DNA of 36,380 bases, from the NCBI GenBank assembly GCA_902589825.1, contig CACIUL010000035.1, positions 1-36,380 on the forward strand, written 5' to 3'. Under the pieces are notes generated by a model, which worked only from the letters and a program-made list of their open reading frames with translations, made no database searches and had not been told where the DNA came from. The translations under genes and the position numbers were made by a program. Origin of the DNA: an uncultured Verrucomicrobiota bacterium. GTDB lineage: Bacteria; Verrucomicrobiota; Verrucomicrobiia; Verrucomicrobiales; DEV007. Positions 1-8,477 of the stretch are shown piece by piece (the stretch's first letter is position 1; every line of letters begins with the position of its first letter).

Positions 1-1
1 C

Positions 2-3000
2 CTGTTTGTCATCGGCTTCTTGCTGACTCATCCGTCAGCCGCTGAAGATGTACGGACATGGATCTCATCCAGCGGTTCCCGGATTGATGCGAAATTGGTA
101 TCCGCCGGGGATGAGGAGGTGGTTCTCAAGACGGCGGATGGCCGCGTGATCAATGTCCGCAGGGAGCTGCTATCCAAGGCGGACCGCGAATTTCTGGCGG
201 CTCGCAGCAACCTGTCCGCCGCTGCCAATCCCGTGCAGCAGTGGCGTTTCGACACCGGCAGTATTAAGGAGAGTCAGTTGGTTGCGGCACGTGGCGGGCT
301 TGGAGGCGAGATCCTGGGAAAATTCAGCCTCGTCGAAGCGGACGGCTTGAGCTATCTGGAAATGCTTCCTGAAGCCAAGGATGAAGGGAGCTCCGTAGCC
401 GGGGGAATCCTGCTCACCACTGACCCGGCCAGGGCCGGGTTGCCTGTCGGGGCAATGACGGTGGAGGCCTGGGTGCAGGTCGATTCAATCCTTGATTGGG
501 GAGGCATCATTGGTGCCGTACGCGACACTGGAAACCAGGAGATGGGCTGGGTTCTGGGGTATCGGGGAAACCGTTTCTGTTTTGGTCTGGCCACTGAGGG
601 AGTGCGTCGTATTACCTACCTCAATGCCGGATCCACATTTATCACGAAGGCCTGGTATCACCTGGTGGCAACCTATGACGGAACGGGCAATCAGCAACTG
701 TATGTCGACGGCAAGTTAAGTGCCCAAAGTAAAACCCAGCGCGGGGCAATACTGCAACCCGATCAGCTCTTTTATACCATTGGAGCCTATCGCGATGAGA
801 ACGATTTTTTCCCTTTTAGCGGTAAACTTGCCGGGATTTCGGTCTGGCACAGGCAATTAGAGCAGGAGGAAATCACTGCGCGGTTTTCAGCGCGTAAAAA
901 TCAGTTCCCGGGGGTGGAGTCTTTGGCTCCTGTGCGACCAGGAAACGATGATGAGTGGGCAACCTGGATGAGTGACAACTTGAGAAGTGGAAGGGCGCCA
1001 GGAAGTGTTACCCTGCATCCATCCGGACGCCCTCTTTGGGTTTATTATCCACAAAAGCGACCGGCTCCGGCCTGGCCTGGCACAGCACAAAGTGACCATT
1101 GGCGCCGGCGTGACAGTCCCGAGACACCCAAGGTCACCTTTGACTGGGTGCACGATGTGGTGGTTTCGGGGGGGCAATTGTTTTTTGCTTCCTCTGCCGA
1201 TGATGGAGTGCGGTGCCTTGATGCAAAGACCGGGCGGTTACTCTGGATTTTTTGCGCAGGTGGCCCCGTGCGACTGGCACCAACAGTCAGTGATGGTCGT
1301 GTGATTTTTGGCTGCGATGACGGGGAGCTATATTGTCTTTCAGCCAAGGATGGTTCCTTGTATTGGAAGACACGACCCTCATCATTGCCGGACAGGCGTC
1401 TGCCCGGCAATGGGCGCATCATGAGTGTTTGGCCGCTGCGCACCGGTATTCTGGTGAATGGCAACACTGGCTATTTTGGTGCCGGGTTGTTCCCCGGGGA
1501 GGGGAGTTATTATTGCTCCGTGGATCTGCGTGATGGCCGGATTCTAGATGAAAAGCCGGTGAATTTCAGTCCGCAGGGTTACATTTTTGAAGACGGTGGA
1601 GAAATCTTTGCCCAAGCGGGACGGACCTCGAACAATAAGGTTTTCTCGAGAGTGGCGAAGGCCGCCGGCGGCAAAAAATCCGCTTCGTTTAAGAATACTC
1701 TGCCCAAGTCAGTGCGGGCCAAGTTTCCCCATGCACTTGTCCAGACTCCGGAACTCGTCGTGGCAGGCGGAAATGACAGCGTTGCGGCTTTCAAGCATGG
1801 CAGTGCCGTTCCGTCCTGGCAGGCCCAGGTTGATTCCCCCGCCCGTGGCCTTGCCATTGCCGGTGGTAAGTTGTTTGTCAGTACAACCAATGGGAGCATT
1901 TATGCCTTCGGAGCGCAACTCGGGCTGCAGAGACATCGGGAATCAAGCCGGGACAAGCCAGCAACAGTTATCGACAGTGCGACTGCGTCTTTCGTTGAGG
2001 AGCTGACCGGTAAACTGCCAAGACAGCAGGGTTACGCGCTGGTGGTGGGCGTGGAGAACAGTTCCCTCATCCGTGCGCTTGTCCAGCAAACCCGGTTGCA
2101 CGTCCTGGGTATTGACACGGACGTGGAGCGCATTGCCCGGTTGCGTAATGAATTCCTTGAGCTTGGCCTTTATGGCGCCATGAGAAGTGAGCAAGGCAAG
2201 CGGGGCAGTGTGGCGCTGCAGGAGGTGGAGGATTTCAAGAGCTTGCCATTTGTGGATGGTATTTTCAACCTGGTGACCAACGGCAGCGAAGGTGCAAGGG
2301 TGCCAGTCGGGGAACTCCAGCGACTACTGCGTCCTTGGGACGGGATTGCTGTTTTCGGCAAAGAAACACTTAAAGGTAAGATTCCTGAAGGTTCCGGGAG
2401 CTGGACACATGCCTATGCAGATGTCAGCAACACGGCTTCCAGTGATGATGCCCTCGTGGATGGCAGGATGCGTCTTCGCTGGTTTGGCCGTCCCGGTCCC
2501 GAGCATATGGTCGATCGTCATTTACGGGCACCTCCGCCGCTTGCTGCCGGTGGCTATCTTTTTGTCCCGGGGCGGGATACCCTTTATGGTCTTGATGCGC
2601 ATAACGGCACTGTGTTGTGGAAGCGGGAAATTCCGCTGTTCATGAGGGCCTCGATGTTGCGTGACTGCGGGAATCTCGCGGTTGGGATACGGTCCGGGCG
2701 GGTTTTTGCGGCCAGTGGTGCGGATTGCCTGGTTATGGATTCCGCCAACGGGTCTACCGAGCGGAAGCTCTCCGTGCGTTCCGCCGATGAAGAATGGGGA
2801 TACCTTGCCGTTGTTGATGACGTGTTGGTTGGTTCCGCGGTCGAAAAAGGAGCTGTGCGCAGAGAATTAAGCTATGCTGCGATTTGGGAGGGAGGTTATG
2901 GTGACAATAAGCGTGTTGTGTGCAGCCGGCGCCTGTTTGCCGTTGACTGGAAGTCCGGCAGGCAGACCTGGGAGTATCGTCCTCGTGGAGCCATTGCCAA

Positions 3001-3832
3001 TCCTTCAATTTGCATTGAAAAAGGCACCCTGTTTTTCCTTGAGAGCGGCAATCCTGAGACAATGGGTCGTGTCCTTGTGCCACAAAAAGGTGAAAAGGAG
3101 AAATCAAGTGCGGGTCGCTGGGCGTATGATCAGTTGGCTGGCGGCAAGGGAGCCCAACTGGTGGCGCTCAACCTTGCCAGTGGGCGCCCATTGTGGCGTC
3201 GACCGATTAATTTGCCGGCTTCCGGAATGCAGACATTTTATCTATCTGCCAGTGAAGGTTCCCTGGTTGCAGTTCACTCGGTCAATAAATTGACTGCACC
3301 GGATCCTTCTGCCGGGGAAGCATCCCCGGAGCAAGGGAGCGGGCAACCAGTGCCGCCGAAGAGCCCCACCCTTCATTATGTAGTGGAAGTGATGAAATCC
3401 GGTAACGGAGAAATCATCTGGAAGGATGGGTTTGATACCGGCAGGAGGACAAACCTGACCCACGGGGAACAGGACCTGCACCCGGTGATTGCAGGTAATC
3501 GACTGATCGTGGAGCCAAAGGTGTTTAACCTGGTTGACGGAAAAATCCTCTTTACCTTTGCAAGGCAGGGAGGTGGTGGATGCGGGGCAATCAGTGCTTC
3601 TTCCAATAAACTCTACTACCGGGCCGGACATCCCACTGAGTTTGACCTGAAGAGCAGGAAACAAAACTGGATTACCACGGCCACCCGGCCCGGGTGCTGG
3701 ATAAACATTATTCCCGCCAATGGCTTGTTGCTTGTGCCGGAGGGAAGTTCAGGGTGCATCTGCAGCTTTCCTGTCCAGGCCAGCATGGCATACGGGACTG
3801 AAAAGATTATCCCCGCGGACAATGCGCAATAG
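2..3832 (+). CDS. Secreted SHD1-LamG-PQQ beta-propeller protein with inserted methyltransferase-like domain (5' truncated)
   Basis: The frame is open to the left edge, so the true start lies outside the window; the first visible residues (LFVIGFLL, then a PSAA site) look like the end of a signal peptide. Numbering from the TTG at 20, I see an SLA1-homology (SHD1) module at about 9-60 (RTWISSSG, then LSKADREFL), a LamG/concanavalin-like domain at about 70-300 (AWYHLVATYDG), PQQ/BamB-type propeller blades at about 380-640 (CLDAKTGRLLWIF), a Rossmann methyltransferase-like segment at about 660-800 (GYALVVGVENSS, then LPFVDGIFNLV), and more PQQ blades from about 840 to the end (GLDAHNGTVLWKR). 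PQQ-like propellers either bind PQQ in dehydrogenases or act as scaffolds; no dehydrogenase motif is evident. The domain order is seen directly; the biochemical role is unknown. It converges on selD with 20 bases between the stops. Confidence 0.85.
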   Translation: MFVIGFLLTHPSAAEDVRTWISSSGSRIDAKLVSAGDEEVVLKTADGRVINVRRELLSKADREFLAARSNLSAAANPVQQWRFDTGSIKESQLVAARGGLGGEILGKFSLVEADGLSYLEMLPEAKDEGSSVAGGILLTTDPARAGLPVGAMTVEAWVQVDSILDWGGIIGAVRDTGNQEMGWVLGYRGNRFCFGLATEGVRRITYLNAGSTFITKAWYHLVATYDGTGNQQLYVDGKLSAQSKTQRGAILQPDQLFYTIGAYRDENDFFPFSGKLAGISVWHRQLEQEEITARFSARKNQFPGVESLAPVRPGNDDEWATWMSDNLRSGRAPGSVTLHPSGRPLWVYYPQKRPAPAWPGTAQSDHWRRRDSPETPKVTFDWVHDVVVSGGQLFFASSADDGVRCLDAKTGRLLWIFCAGGPVRLAPTVSDGRVIFGCDDGELYCLSAKDGSLYWKTRPSSLPDRRLPGNGRIMSVWPLRTGILVNGNTGYFGAGLFPGEGSYYCSVDLRDGRILDEKPVNFSPQGYIFEDGGEIFAQAGRTSNNKVFSRVAKAAGGKKSASFKNTLPKSVRAKFPHALVQTPELVVAGGNDSVAAFKHGSAVPSWQAQVDSPARGLAIAGGKLFVSTTNGSIYAFGAQLGLQRHRESSRDKPATVIDSATASFVEELTGKLPRQQGYALVVGVENSSLIRALVQQTRLHVLGIDTDVERIARLRNEFLELGLYGAMRSEQGKRGSVALQEVEDFKSLPFVDGIFNLVTNGSEGARVPVGELQRLLRPWDGIAVFGKETLKGKIPEGSGSWTHAYADVSNTASSDDALVDGRMRLRWFGRPGPEHMVDRHLRAPPPLAAGGYLFVPGRDTLYGLDAHNGTVLWKREIPLFMRASMLRDCGNLAVGIRSGRVFAASGADCLVMDSANGSTERKLSVRSADEEWGYLAVVDDVLVGSAVEKGAVRRELSYAAIWEGGYGDNKRVVCSRRLFAVDWKSGRQTWEYRPRGAIANPSICIEKGTLFFLESGNPETMGRVLVPQKGEKEKSSAGRWAYDQLAGGKGAQLVALNLASGRPLWRRPINLPASGMQTFYLSASEGSLVAVHSVNKLTAPDPSAGEASPEQGSGQPVPPKSPTLHYVVEVMKSGNGEIIWKDGFDTGRRTNLTHGEQDLHPVIAGNRLIVEPKVFNLVDGKILFTFARQGGGGCGAISASSNKLYYRAGHPTEFDLKSRKQNWITTATRPGCWINIIPANGLLLVPEGSSGCICSFPVQASMAYGTEKIIPADNAQ

Positions 3833-3852
3833 CAGCCGGGCGGAGAGCCTTT

Positions 3853-4908
3853 TTATTTGATAAAGAGGTGGGTTTTTTCCTCGTGCTGGCTGGTGTGGCC
3901 GACAATGGCTGCCTGTTCAAGCCCGGACTGGTGCAGCTGGTCAAGGGCTGCATCAGCCTGCTTTTCCGGGAGGGCAACAAGCAGCCCGCCACTGGTCTGG
4001 GGATCAAAGAGGATCTCCTGCCTGTCCAGTGTAGCAGATTGCTCAAGGCGTAAGTGCGGCATGGCTTTCTCGCGATTATGTCTGTTGACACCTGTCGTGA
4101 CACCCGATTGATACATTTCCATTGCCTGTGCCATCACAGGCAGGGCATCCAGATCGATGGTCAGTGCCGCCTCGGAGCCCTGTGCCATCTCAAGGGCGTG
4201 CCCAGCCAGGCCAAAGCCGGTGATATCCGTGGCCGCATGAACCTCGAACTGTGCGAAGATCTCCGCGGCGGTCTTGTTGAGGGCAGTGACACTTTCAATA
4301 CATGCATTAAATGCATCGGGATTCTTCAGCTTGCCCTTCAACTCGGCGTTGAAGAGCACCCCGCTGCCGATTGCCTTGGTGAGGATCAGCACATCCCCCT
4401 GGCGGGCACCGACGTTACGCCAGATTTTTTCCGGGTGGACCACACCGGTAACTGATAATCCGAACTTGGGCTCGCTGTCCTCCACGGAGTGGCCCCCGGC
4501 AAGCACGGCACCGGACTCAGTGATCTTGTCCAGGGCACCCGCGGTAATGCCGTGAAGTTGTTCGGGAGGTAGTTTCCCGGATGGGAAACTGACAAGGTTC
4601 AGGCAGGTGACCGGGCGGGCACCCATGGCATAGATGTCACTGATGGAGTTTGCCGCGGCGATCTGGCCGTAGGTGAACGGGTCGTTGACCGGGGGAGTGA
4701 TATAGTCGGCGGTGGTGACGATGGCGATCTCATCGCTCAGCTTGTAGACACCGGCATCATCGCTGGTGTCAAAACCAACGAGCAGGTTGGGATCCTTGTT
4801 CTTGGGAAGGCTTTCCAGGAGTTTACCGAGCCCGACCGGGTCGATTTTTGCGGCTCATCCGCAGGTCTTGGAAAGGCTTTGCAGGGTCGCTTTTTGAAAC
4901 ATTGACAT
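3853..4908 (-). CDS. selD: Selenophosphate synthetase SelD, selenocysteine-containing (in-frame TGA)
   Basis: SelD makes selenophosphate from selenide and ATP in the cytoplasm, the selenium donor for selenocysteine and selenouridine. A plain ORF reading finds only the C-terminal 257 residues from 4626. The frame continues upstream through a TGA at 4855-4857 to ATG codons at 4908 or 4902. This gives 351 residues, the usual SelD length. The residues around the TGA read KTCG-U-AAKIDP, matching the SelD active-site loop where Cys or Sec sits just before the catalytic Lys (Sec18 and Lys21 here). Downstream, GFDTSDDAGVYK, TTADYITPPVND and SDIYAMGARP are classic SelD ATP/metal-binding segments, with TDITGFGLAGHALEM and DPQTSGGLL near the C-terminus. 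No sel partners lie nearby; the neighbours are unrelated. I see no clear Shine-Dalgarno sequence. A nonsense mutation is possible but unlikely, because the TGA falls exactly on the Cys/Sec position. Confidence 0.95.
4828..4857 (-). promoter_or_regulatory. Candidate bacterial SECIS hairpin
   Basis: Read on the minus strand, GAGCC (starting inside the TGA, 4856-4852) can pair with GGCTC (4832-4828). The apical part contains CCC-GGTC-GGG, or alternatively a CGAC/GTCG stem. The GGTC element starts 17 bases after the TGA. This resembles the SelB-binding hairpin of E. coli fdhF, which has a GGUC apical element about 18 bases after its UGA. The fold was paired by eye, and the two inner stems are mutually exclusive alternatives. 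Confidence 0.7.
4855..4857 (-). other. Selenocysteine codon (TGA) of selD
   Basis: This TGA is codon 18 of selD. It lies between TGC-GGA (Cys16-Gly17) and GCC-GCA-AAA (Ala19-Ala20-Lys21), exactly where SelD enzymes carry their catalytic Cys or Sec. The reading frame is SelD-like on both sides without a frameshift. Confidence 0.93.
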
Positions 4909-5022
4909 GTCTACTGAGAGTTAAGGGGCAATTGCCTCCAGATCAAGTCGCATAGCATAGCTCTCTTTTTTCTTTCCGGGGTGCTCCTTGCAGTCTCCTG
5001 TCACAGGCGTGAGGGTGGAGTC

Positions 5023-6792
5023 ATGCTTTATCAGGCAGTGTTGCTTTTTTTCCTGATCGCAGGCTGCGTGCTGGGGCAAGGCGTACGCCGGCCGGGTAAT
5101 GATGATGCGCTGCGCTACTGGCTTGAGAACATGGTTTGGGACCATCATTTCAGTTCCGCTGAGGTGCGTGCTGCCACGGGCCTCAATGAGGGTGAGGTTA
5201 AAGCGGCGCTGAAGCGCTTTGCGATATCTGGGTCAAAAAGGGTCGCCCGCCGGGAGGATACCCCGTTGCGGGTGCTTCCCTATCCGGGAGGAAGGCATCC
5301 ACGCATCGGTTTCCTTGAGGGAGCCATCGAGCCTCAGCGTGAGACCAAGGCCAGCGTCTTTGCCCCGTGGGATCCGGCCAGTTATGTGGTTGTTGATGTG
5401 CCCGAGGCGATCTGGTCGAACCTGGGCCTGACCTACCTTGCCCACACCCACATTGATACGATCTGGACCAAGCGGGGAGTTTCCCTGCCGCCGCTGGAAT
5501 GGCAACAACATCCCGGTGGCCGGATGAGCCTTGAGCGCAAATTGCCCAATGATATCCGTTTTGGCACGAGGCTTGAACCGCTTGGTAATTCATTGGCCAT
5601 GGAGATGTGGATTCACAACGGAACCGGGCAGTTGCTTACCGGTCTGCGGGCGCAGGTCTGTGTGATGCTCAAGGGGGCCCGCGGGTTCACGCAGCAGGAC
5701 AAGGCCAACAAGCGCTTTCACGGTGACTATGCGTTTTGTCATGATGAGACCGGCAGGCGTTGGATCATCACTGCCTGGCAGCCATGTCACCGGGCCTGGC
5801 AGAATGCCCCGGTGCCCTGCCTGCATTCAGATCCGGGGTTTGCCGATTGTGCACCCGGTAAAACGGTCAGGGCACATGGGCGCTTGTGGTTTTATGAGGG
5901 GGAGGATATCGAGGGGAAACTGGCCAGGATTGAGGCCTCAGGCTGGAGGGATCACCCGGTTGTCGATATTCGTGAGGTTTTCCCTGACCTTGAGATTCCA
6001 CCCCTGGTTGCCGGTAGGCCTGAACCGGGAAAGAGGGTCAGGGTCAGTGACCCGGCGGATCAAACCCCGGGAGTATACCATGTCCTGTATTTGCCGGAAG
6101 ACTGGCAGCCGGGGAAGAGGTATCCGGTGATTGTCGAGTATGCCGGCAACGGCCCTTACCGCAACCGGTTTGGAGATGTCAGCACCGGCCTTGTCGAGGG
6201 CAGCCGGCTGGGATATGGCTTGAGCGGGGGTCGCGGGTATATATGGCTTTGCCTGCCCTATCTTAATGACAAGGGCGATGCCAATGTGTCCCAATGGTGG
6301 GGGGATGCGCCGGGGCATGACCCGGGCCCGACCATTGCCTACTGCAAAAAAATCGTGCCGCGGGTGTGCCGGCAATATGGCGGTGACCCCAAGCGCGTGG
6401 TTCTTTGCGGGTTTTCCCGCGGTGCCATTGCCTGCAATTTCATTGGCCTTTACAATAAGGAGATTGCCGGTCTATGGAGTGCCTTTATACCCTTCAGCCA
6501 CTATGACGGGGTGCGTCGATGGCGTTACCCGGGCAGTGACCGGAAGTCTGCGCTGACTCGGCTTGAGTACCTTGCCGGCCGACCACAACTAATCCTCAAT
6601 GAGCGCGGTCAGGATGGTTTCTCGTTTCTTGCCCCCACCAGGGCTTACCTTGACGAACACGGTGCCAGGCATGGGCAATTCACCTTCATGGACAGCGGCT
6701 TCCGCAACCATGACGACTCCTGGATATTGCGCCCCTCCGCTGCGCGTTTTGCCGCCCGGGCATGGCTGCGTGAGGTGATTAGCCAGCCCTAG
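5023..6792 (+). CDS. Secreted alpha/beta-hydrolase (PHB-depolymerase/esterase-like)
   Basis: I chose the ATG at 5023 rather than the upstream in-frame GTG at 4981. It follows a purine-rich GGTGGAG element and opens directly into a hydrophobic signal (MLYQAVLLFFLIAGC); IAGC could be a lipobox, making this a lipoprotein. The product is 589 residues. The N-terminal half is a beta-rich region I do not recognise. The C-terminal half is an alpha/beta-hydrolase: YPVIVEYAGNG is the first strand, GFSRGA (Ser near 464) is the nucleophile elbow, and the His in FRNHDDSW near 561 is the likely catalytic base. Its substrate is unknown; polysaccharide ester bonds are plausible given the sulfatase/esterase neighbourhood. 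It is divergent from selD and converges on a sulfatase gene with a 15-base gap. Confidence 0.8.
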   Translation: MLYQAVLLFFLIAGCVLGQGVRRPGNDDALRYWLENMVWDHHFSSAEVRAATGLNEGEVKAALKRFAISGSKRVARREDTPLRVLPYPGGRHPRIGFLEGAIEPQRETKASVFAPWDPASYVVVDVPEAIWSNLGLTYLAHTHIDTIWTKRGVSLPPLEWQQHPGGRMSLERKLPNDIRFGTRLEPLGNSLAMEMWIHNGTGQLLTGLRAQVCVMLKGARGFTQQDKANKRFHGDYAFCHDETGRRWIITAWQPCHRAWQNAPVPCLHSDPGFADCAPGKTVRAHGRLWFYEGEDIEGKLARIEASGWRDHPVVDIREVFPDLEIPPLVAGRPEPGKRVRVSDPADQTPGVYHVLYLPEDWQPGKRYPVIVEYAGNGPYRNRFGDVSTGLVEGSRLGYGLSGGRGYIWLCLPYLNDKGDANVSQWWGDAPGHDPGPTIAYCKKIVPRVCRQYGGDPKRVVLCGFSRGAIACNFIGLYNKEIAGLWSAFIPFSHYDGVRRWRYPGSDRKSALTRLEYLAGRPQLILNERGQDGFSFLAPTRAYLDEHGARHGQFTFMDSGFRNHDDSWILRPSAARFAARAWLREVISQP

Positions 6793-6807
6793 TGATAGGC
6801 CGCTGTT

Positions 6808-8313
6808 TCATTTCTCTTCTGCTCCGGGCATTTGCTCAGGCTTGATGTCAACTTGCTTGATTAATTGATTCAGGAGCCTGCCGGTGTCGGCGATTGTTTC
6901 TTGATAGTCCTTATTGCCGGCCAGGTTGTGCATTTCAAAAGGATCTTCATCCAAGTCATAGAACTCGTAATCCGCAGTTCCCGGAAAGCGGATCAGTTTG
7001 TGACGGGTGGTGCGCACCCCCCAGTGGAAATGTCCGGTGGCCCAGTAGGCATACCAGATGCCTTTGCGCCAGTTGGCAGGCTTTTTTCCCTGCAAGAGTG
7101 GACGCAGGCTGACTCCCTGCATGGCCTTTGGAATGGCAATCCCTGCCATGTCGAGCAGTGTCGGGGCAAAATCGACATTGCTACACAGTGCTTCATTGAC
7201 TGAGCCAGCCTTGATCTCCTTGGGGTAGCGCACGATGAAGGGCATCTTGAGGGATTCCTCAAGGATCAGCCGCTTGTCATAGAGGCCGTGTTGACCCAGC
7301 CAGTAGCCCTGGTCACTGGTATAGATGATCACGGTGTCATCCTGGATGCCCTGATCATCCAGGTAATCAATCACGCGCTTGATGTTGTCATCCACCGCAC
7401 CCACTGAGCGTAAATACTTATGGATCATGTGCTGGTAGGCGGCGGACGTCTTGCCGCGGTCACTGCCGTCATGTGGCCACATGGGTGGTTCCTTATCCTG
7501 ATCGTGCCGGCCGAAGTAACCGTTTTTCTCGAGCATGTGCCAGGTGTGAACACCTTTAAGACGGGGGCTGGTCGTCGCCACTTTCTCATGCAGGCTGGGT
7601 GGCTCGGGGATCAGGGTATCCTTCAGGTAGTCCTTCCAGCGCTGCGGATATTCATAGGAATGGTGCGGTGCCTTGAAATGCAGCATCATGCAGAAGGGCT
7701 TTTTGGTATCCCTGCCTTTCAGCCACTTGAGGGCCTCGGTGGTATAGACGTCCGATGAGTAACCGGTATGTTTTTCACCGGGCACCACCTCGCGTTTTTT
7801 CTTCTTTCCATACCATTGGTTGTCCTTGGAGAAGAACACGGGGTCAAACCATGCTCCCTGGCCGCGAGTGACCTTGAAGGTTTCAAATCCCTTGGGCCTA
7901 GAGGAGAGGTGCCATTTGCCGAAGACTGCCGTCTGGTAGCCGGCCTGCTGCAACTCGGCCGCCACCTGCGGAGCGTCTTCATTGATGCTGCCATTGAGGT
8001 TTGGAACCCCGTTTTTGTGGCTGTATTGGCCGGTAAGGATACTCGCGCGGCTGGGTGAGCAGATGGAGTTGTTGCAGCAAACATTGGTAAAGCGCATGCC
8101 CTCTGCTGCCAGGCGGTCAATGGTAGGGGTTGGGCAGTATTTTTTCAGCCATGAACCGTATGCCCCGATGGCCTCGGAGGCATGGTCATCTGACATGATG
8201 AAGAGGATATTGGGCCCGCTGCCCTTGGCCTCTAGGCTGGTTTCAGCGAGAATACCCAGCTGGGATACCAAGGTGATGAGAATGATTTTCAGGTTTTTTG
8301 CAAATGGATACAT
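6808..8313 (-). CDS. Secreted S1-family sulfatase
   Basis: Formylglycine-dependent sulfatase that hydrolyses sulfate esters, probably on glycans, in the periplasm or outside the cell. The 501-residue product has an N-terminal signal (ILITLVSQLGILAE), the metal-binding NILFIMSDDH (Asp42/Asp43), and the activation motif ICSPSRASILTG with Cys85 as the formylglycine precursor. GKWHL carries active-site Lys/His, and YTSDQGYWLGQHG is the second metal-binding Asp segment. The C-terminus FYDLDEDPFEMHNLAG is typical of bacterial S1 sulfatases. It resembles the sulfatase at 31846-33324 (shared TDDH/SDDH and SDQGxWLGxHG) and is probably a paralogue. It is divergently transcribed from the propeller gene at 8478, and the intervening DNA is rich in inverted repeats. 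The exact substrate cannot be read from the sequence. Confidence 0.93.
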   Translation of the reverse strand: MYPFAKNLKIILITLVSQLGILAETSLEAKGSGPNILFIMSDDHASEAIGAYGSWLKKYCPTPTIDRLAAEGMRFTNVCCNNSICSPSRASILTGQYSHKNGVPNLNGSINEDAPQVAAELQQAGYQTAVFGKWHLSSRPKGFETFKVTRGQGAWFDPVFFSKDNQWYGKKKKREVVPGEKHTGYSSDVYTTEALKWLKGRDTKKPFCMMLHFKAPHHSYEYPQRWKDYLKDTLIPEPPSLHEKVATTSPRLKGVHTWHMLEKNGYFGRHDQDKEPPMWPHDGSDRGKTSAAYQHMIHKYLRSVGAVDDNIKRVIDYLDDQGIQDDTVIIYTSDQGYWLGQHGLYDKRLILEESLKMPFIVRYPKEIKAGSVNEALCSNVDFAPTLLDMAGIAIPKAMQGVSLRPLLQGKKPANWRKGIWYAYWATGHFHWGVRTTRHKLIRFPGTADYEFYDLDEDPFEMHNLAGNKDYQETIADTGRLLNQLIKQVDIKPEQMPGAEEK

Positions 8314-8357
8314 TACTTACCAACGAATCGTCTTTCTTGAAACAGATCAATGATGTT

Positions 8358-8392
8358 CTGATCTCAACAATAAGAGATCATACGGTGATCAG
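8358..8392. repeat. Cluster of short GATC-centred inverted repeats in the divergent intergenic region
   Basis: TGATCTC (8359-8365) and GAGATCA (8374-8380) form a 7-bp stem with an 8-base loop. CTGATC (8358-8363) can instead pair with GATCAG (8387-8392). A further AGATCA lies at 8344. They sit 45-80 bases from the sulfatase start codon at 8313 and could be operator half-sites or alternative hairpins. The pairing is direct; the function is inferred. Confidence 0.4.
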
Positions 8393-8418
8393 TATTGCAT
8401 AAAACGCATGTTTATCAT

Positions 8419-8465
8419 AGGATCAAGCCTGTTGCATTACTCAGTAATGCAACAGGCTTGATCCT
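8419..8465. repeat. Perfect 22-bp palindrome with 3-base loop
   Basis: The left arm 8419-8440 (starts AGGATCAAGCC, ends GCATTAC) is exactly complementary to the right arm 8444-8465 (starts GTAATGC, ends GGCTTGATCCT), separated by TCA. It lies between the divergent sulfatase (8313) and propeller (8478) genes and ends 12 bases before the TTG start. It has no T-run after either arm, so it does not look like an ordinary intrinsic terminator. Candidate roles are an operator, a cruciform, a 5'UTR hairpin or a short interspersed palindromic element. Confidence 0.85.
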
Positions 8466-8477
8466 CACTAAAATCGA

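Noticed and set aside
3853..4626. SelD as a 257-residue truncated protein or a pseudogene with a nonsense mutation
   Set aside because: The frame upstream of 4626 is clean SelD sequence, and the only stop is a TGA at the catalytic Sec/Cys codon with a SECIS-like hairpin after it.
8419..8465. Palindrome as an intrinsic terminator
   Set aside because: It lies between divergent genes, where no transcript ends, and neither arm is followed by a T-run.
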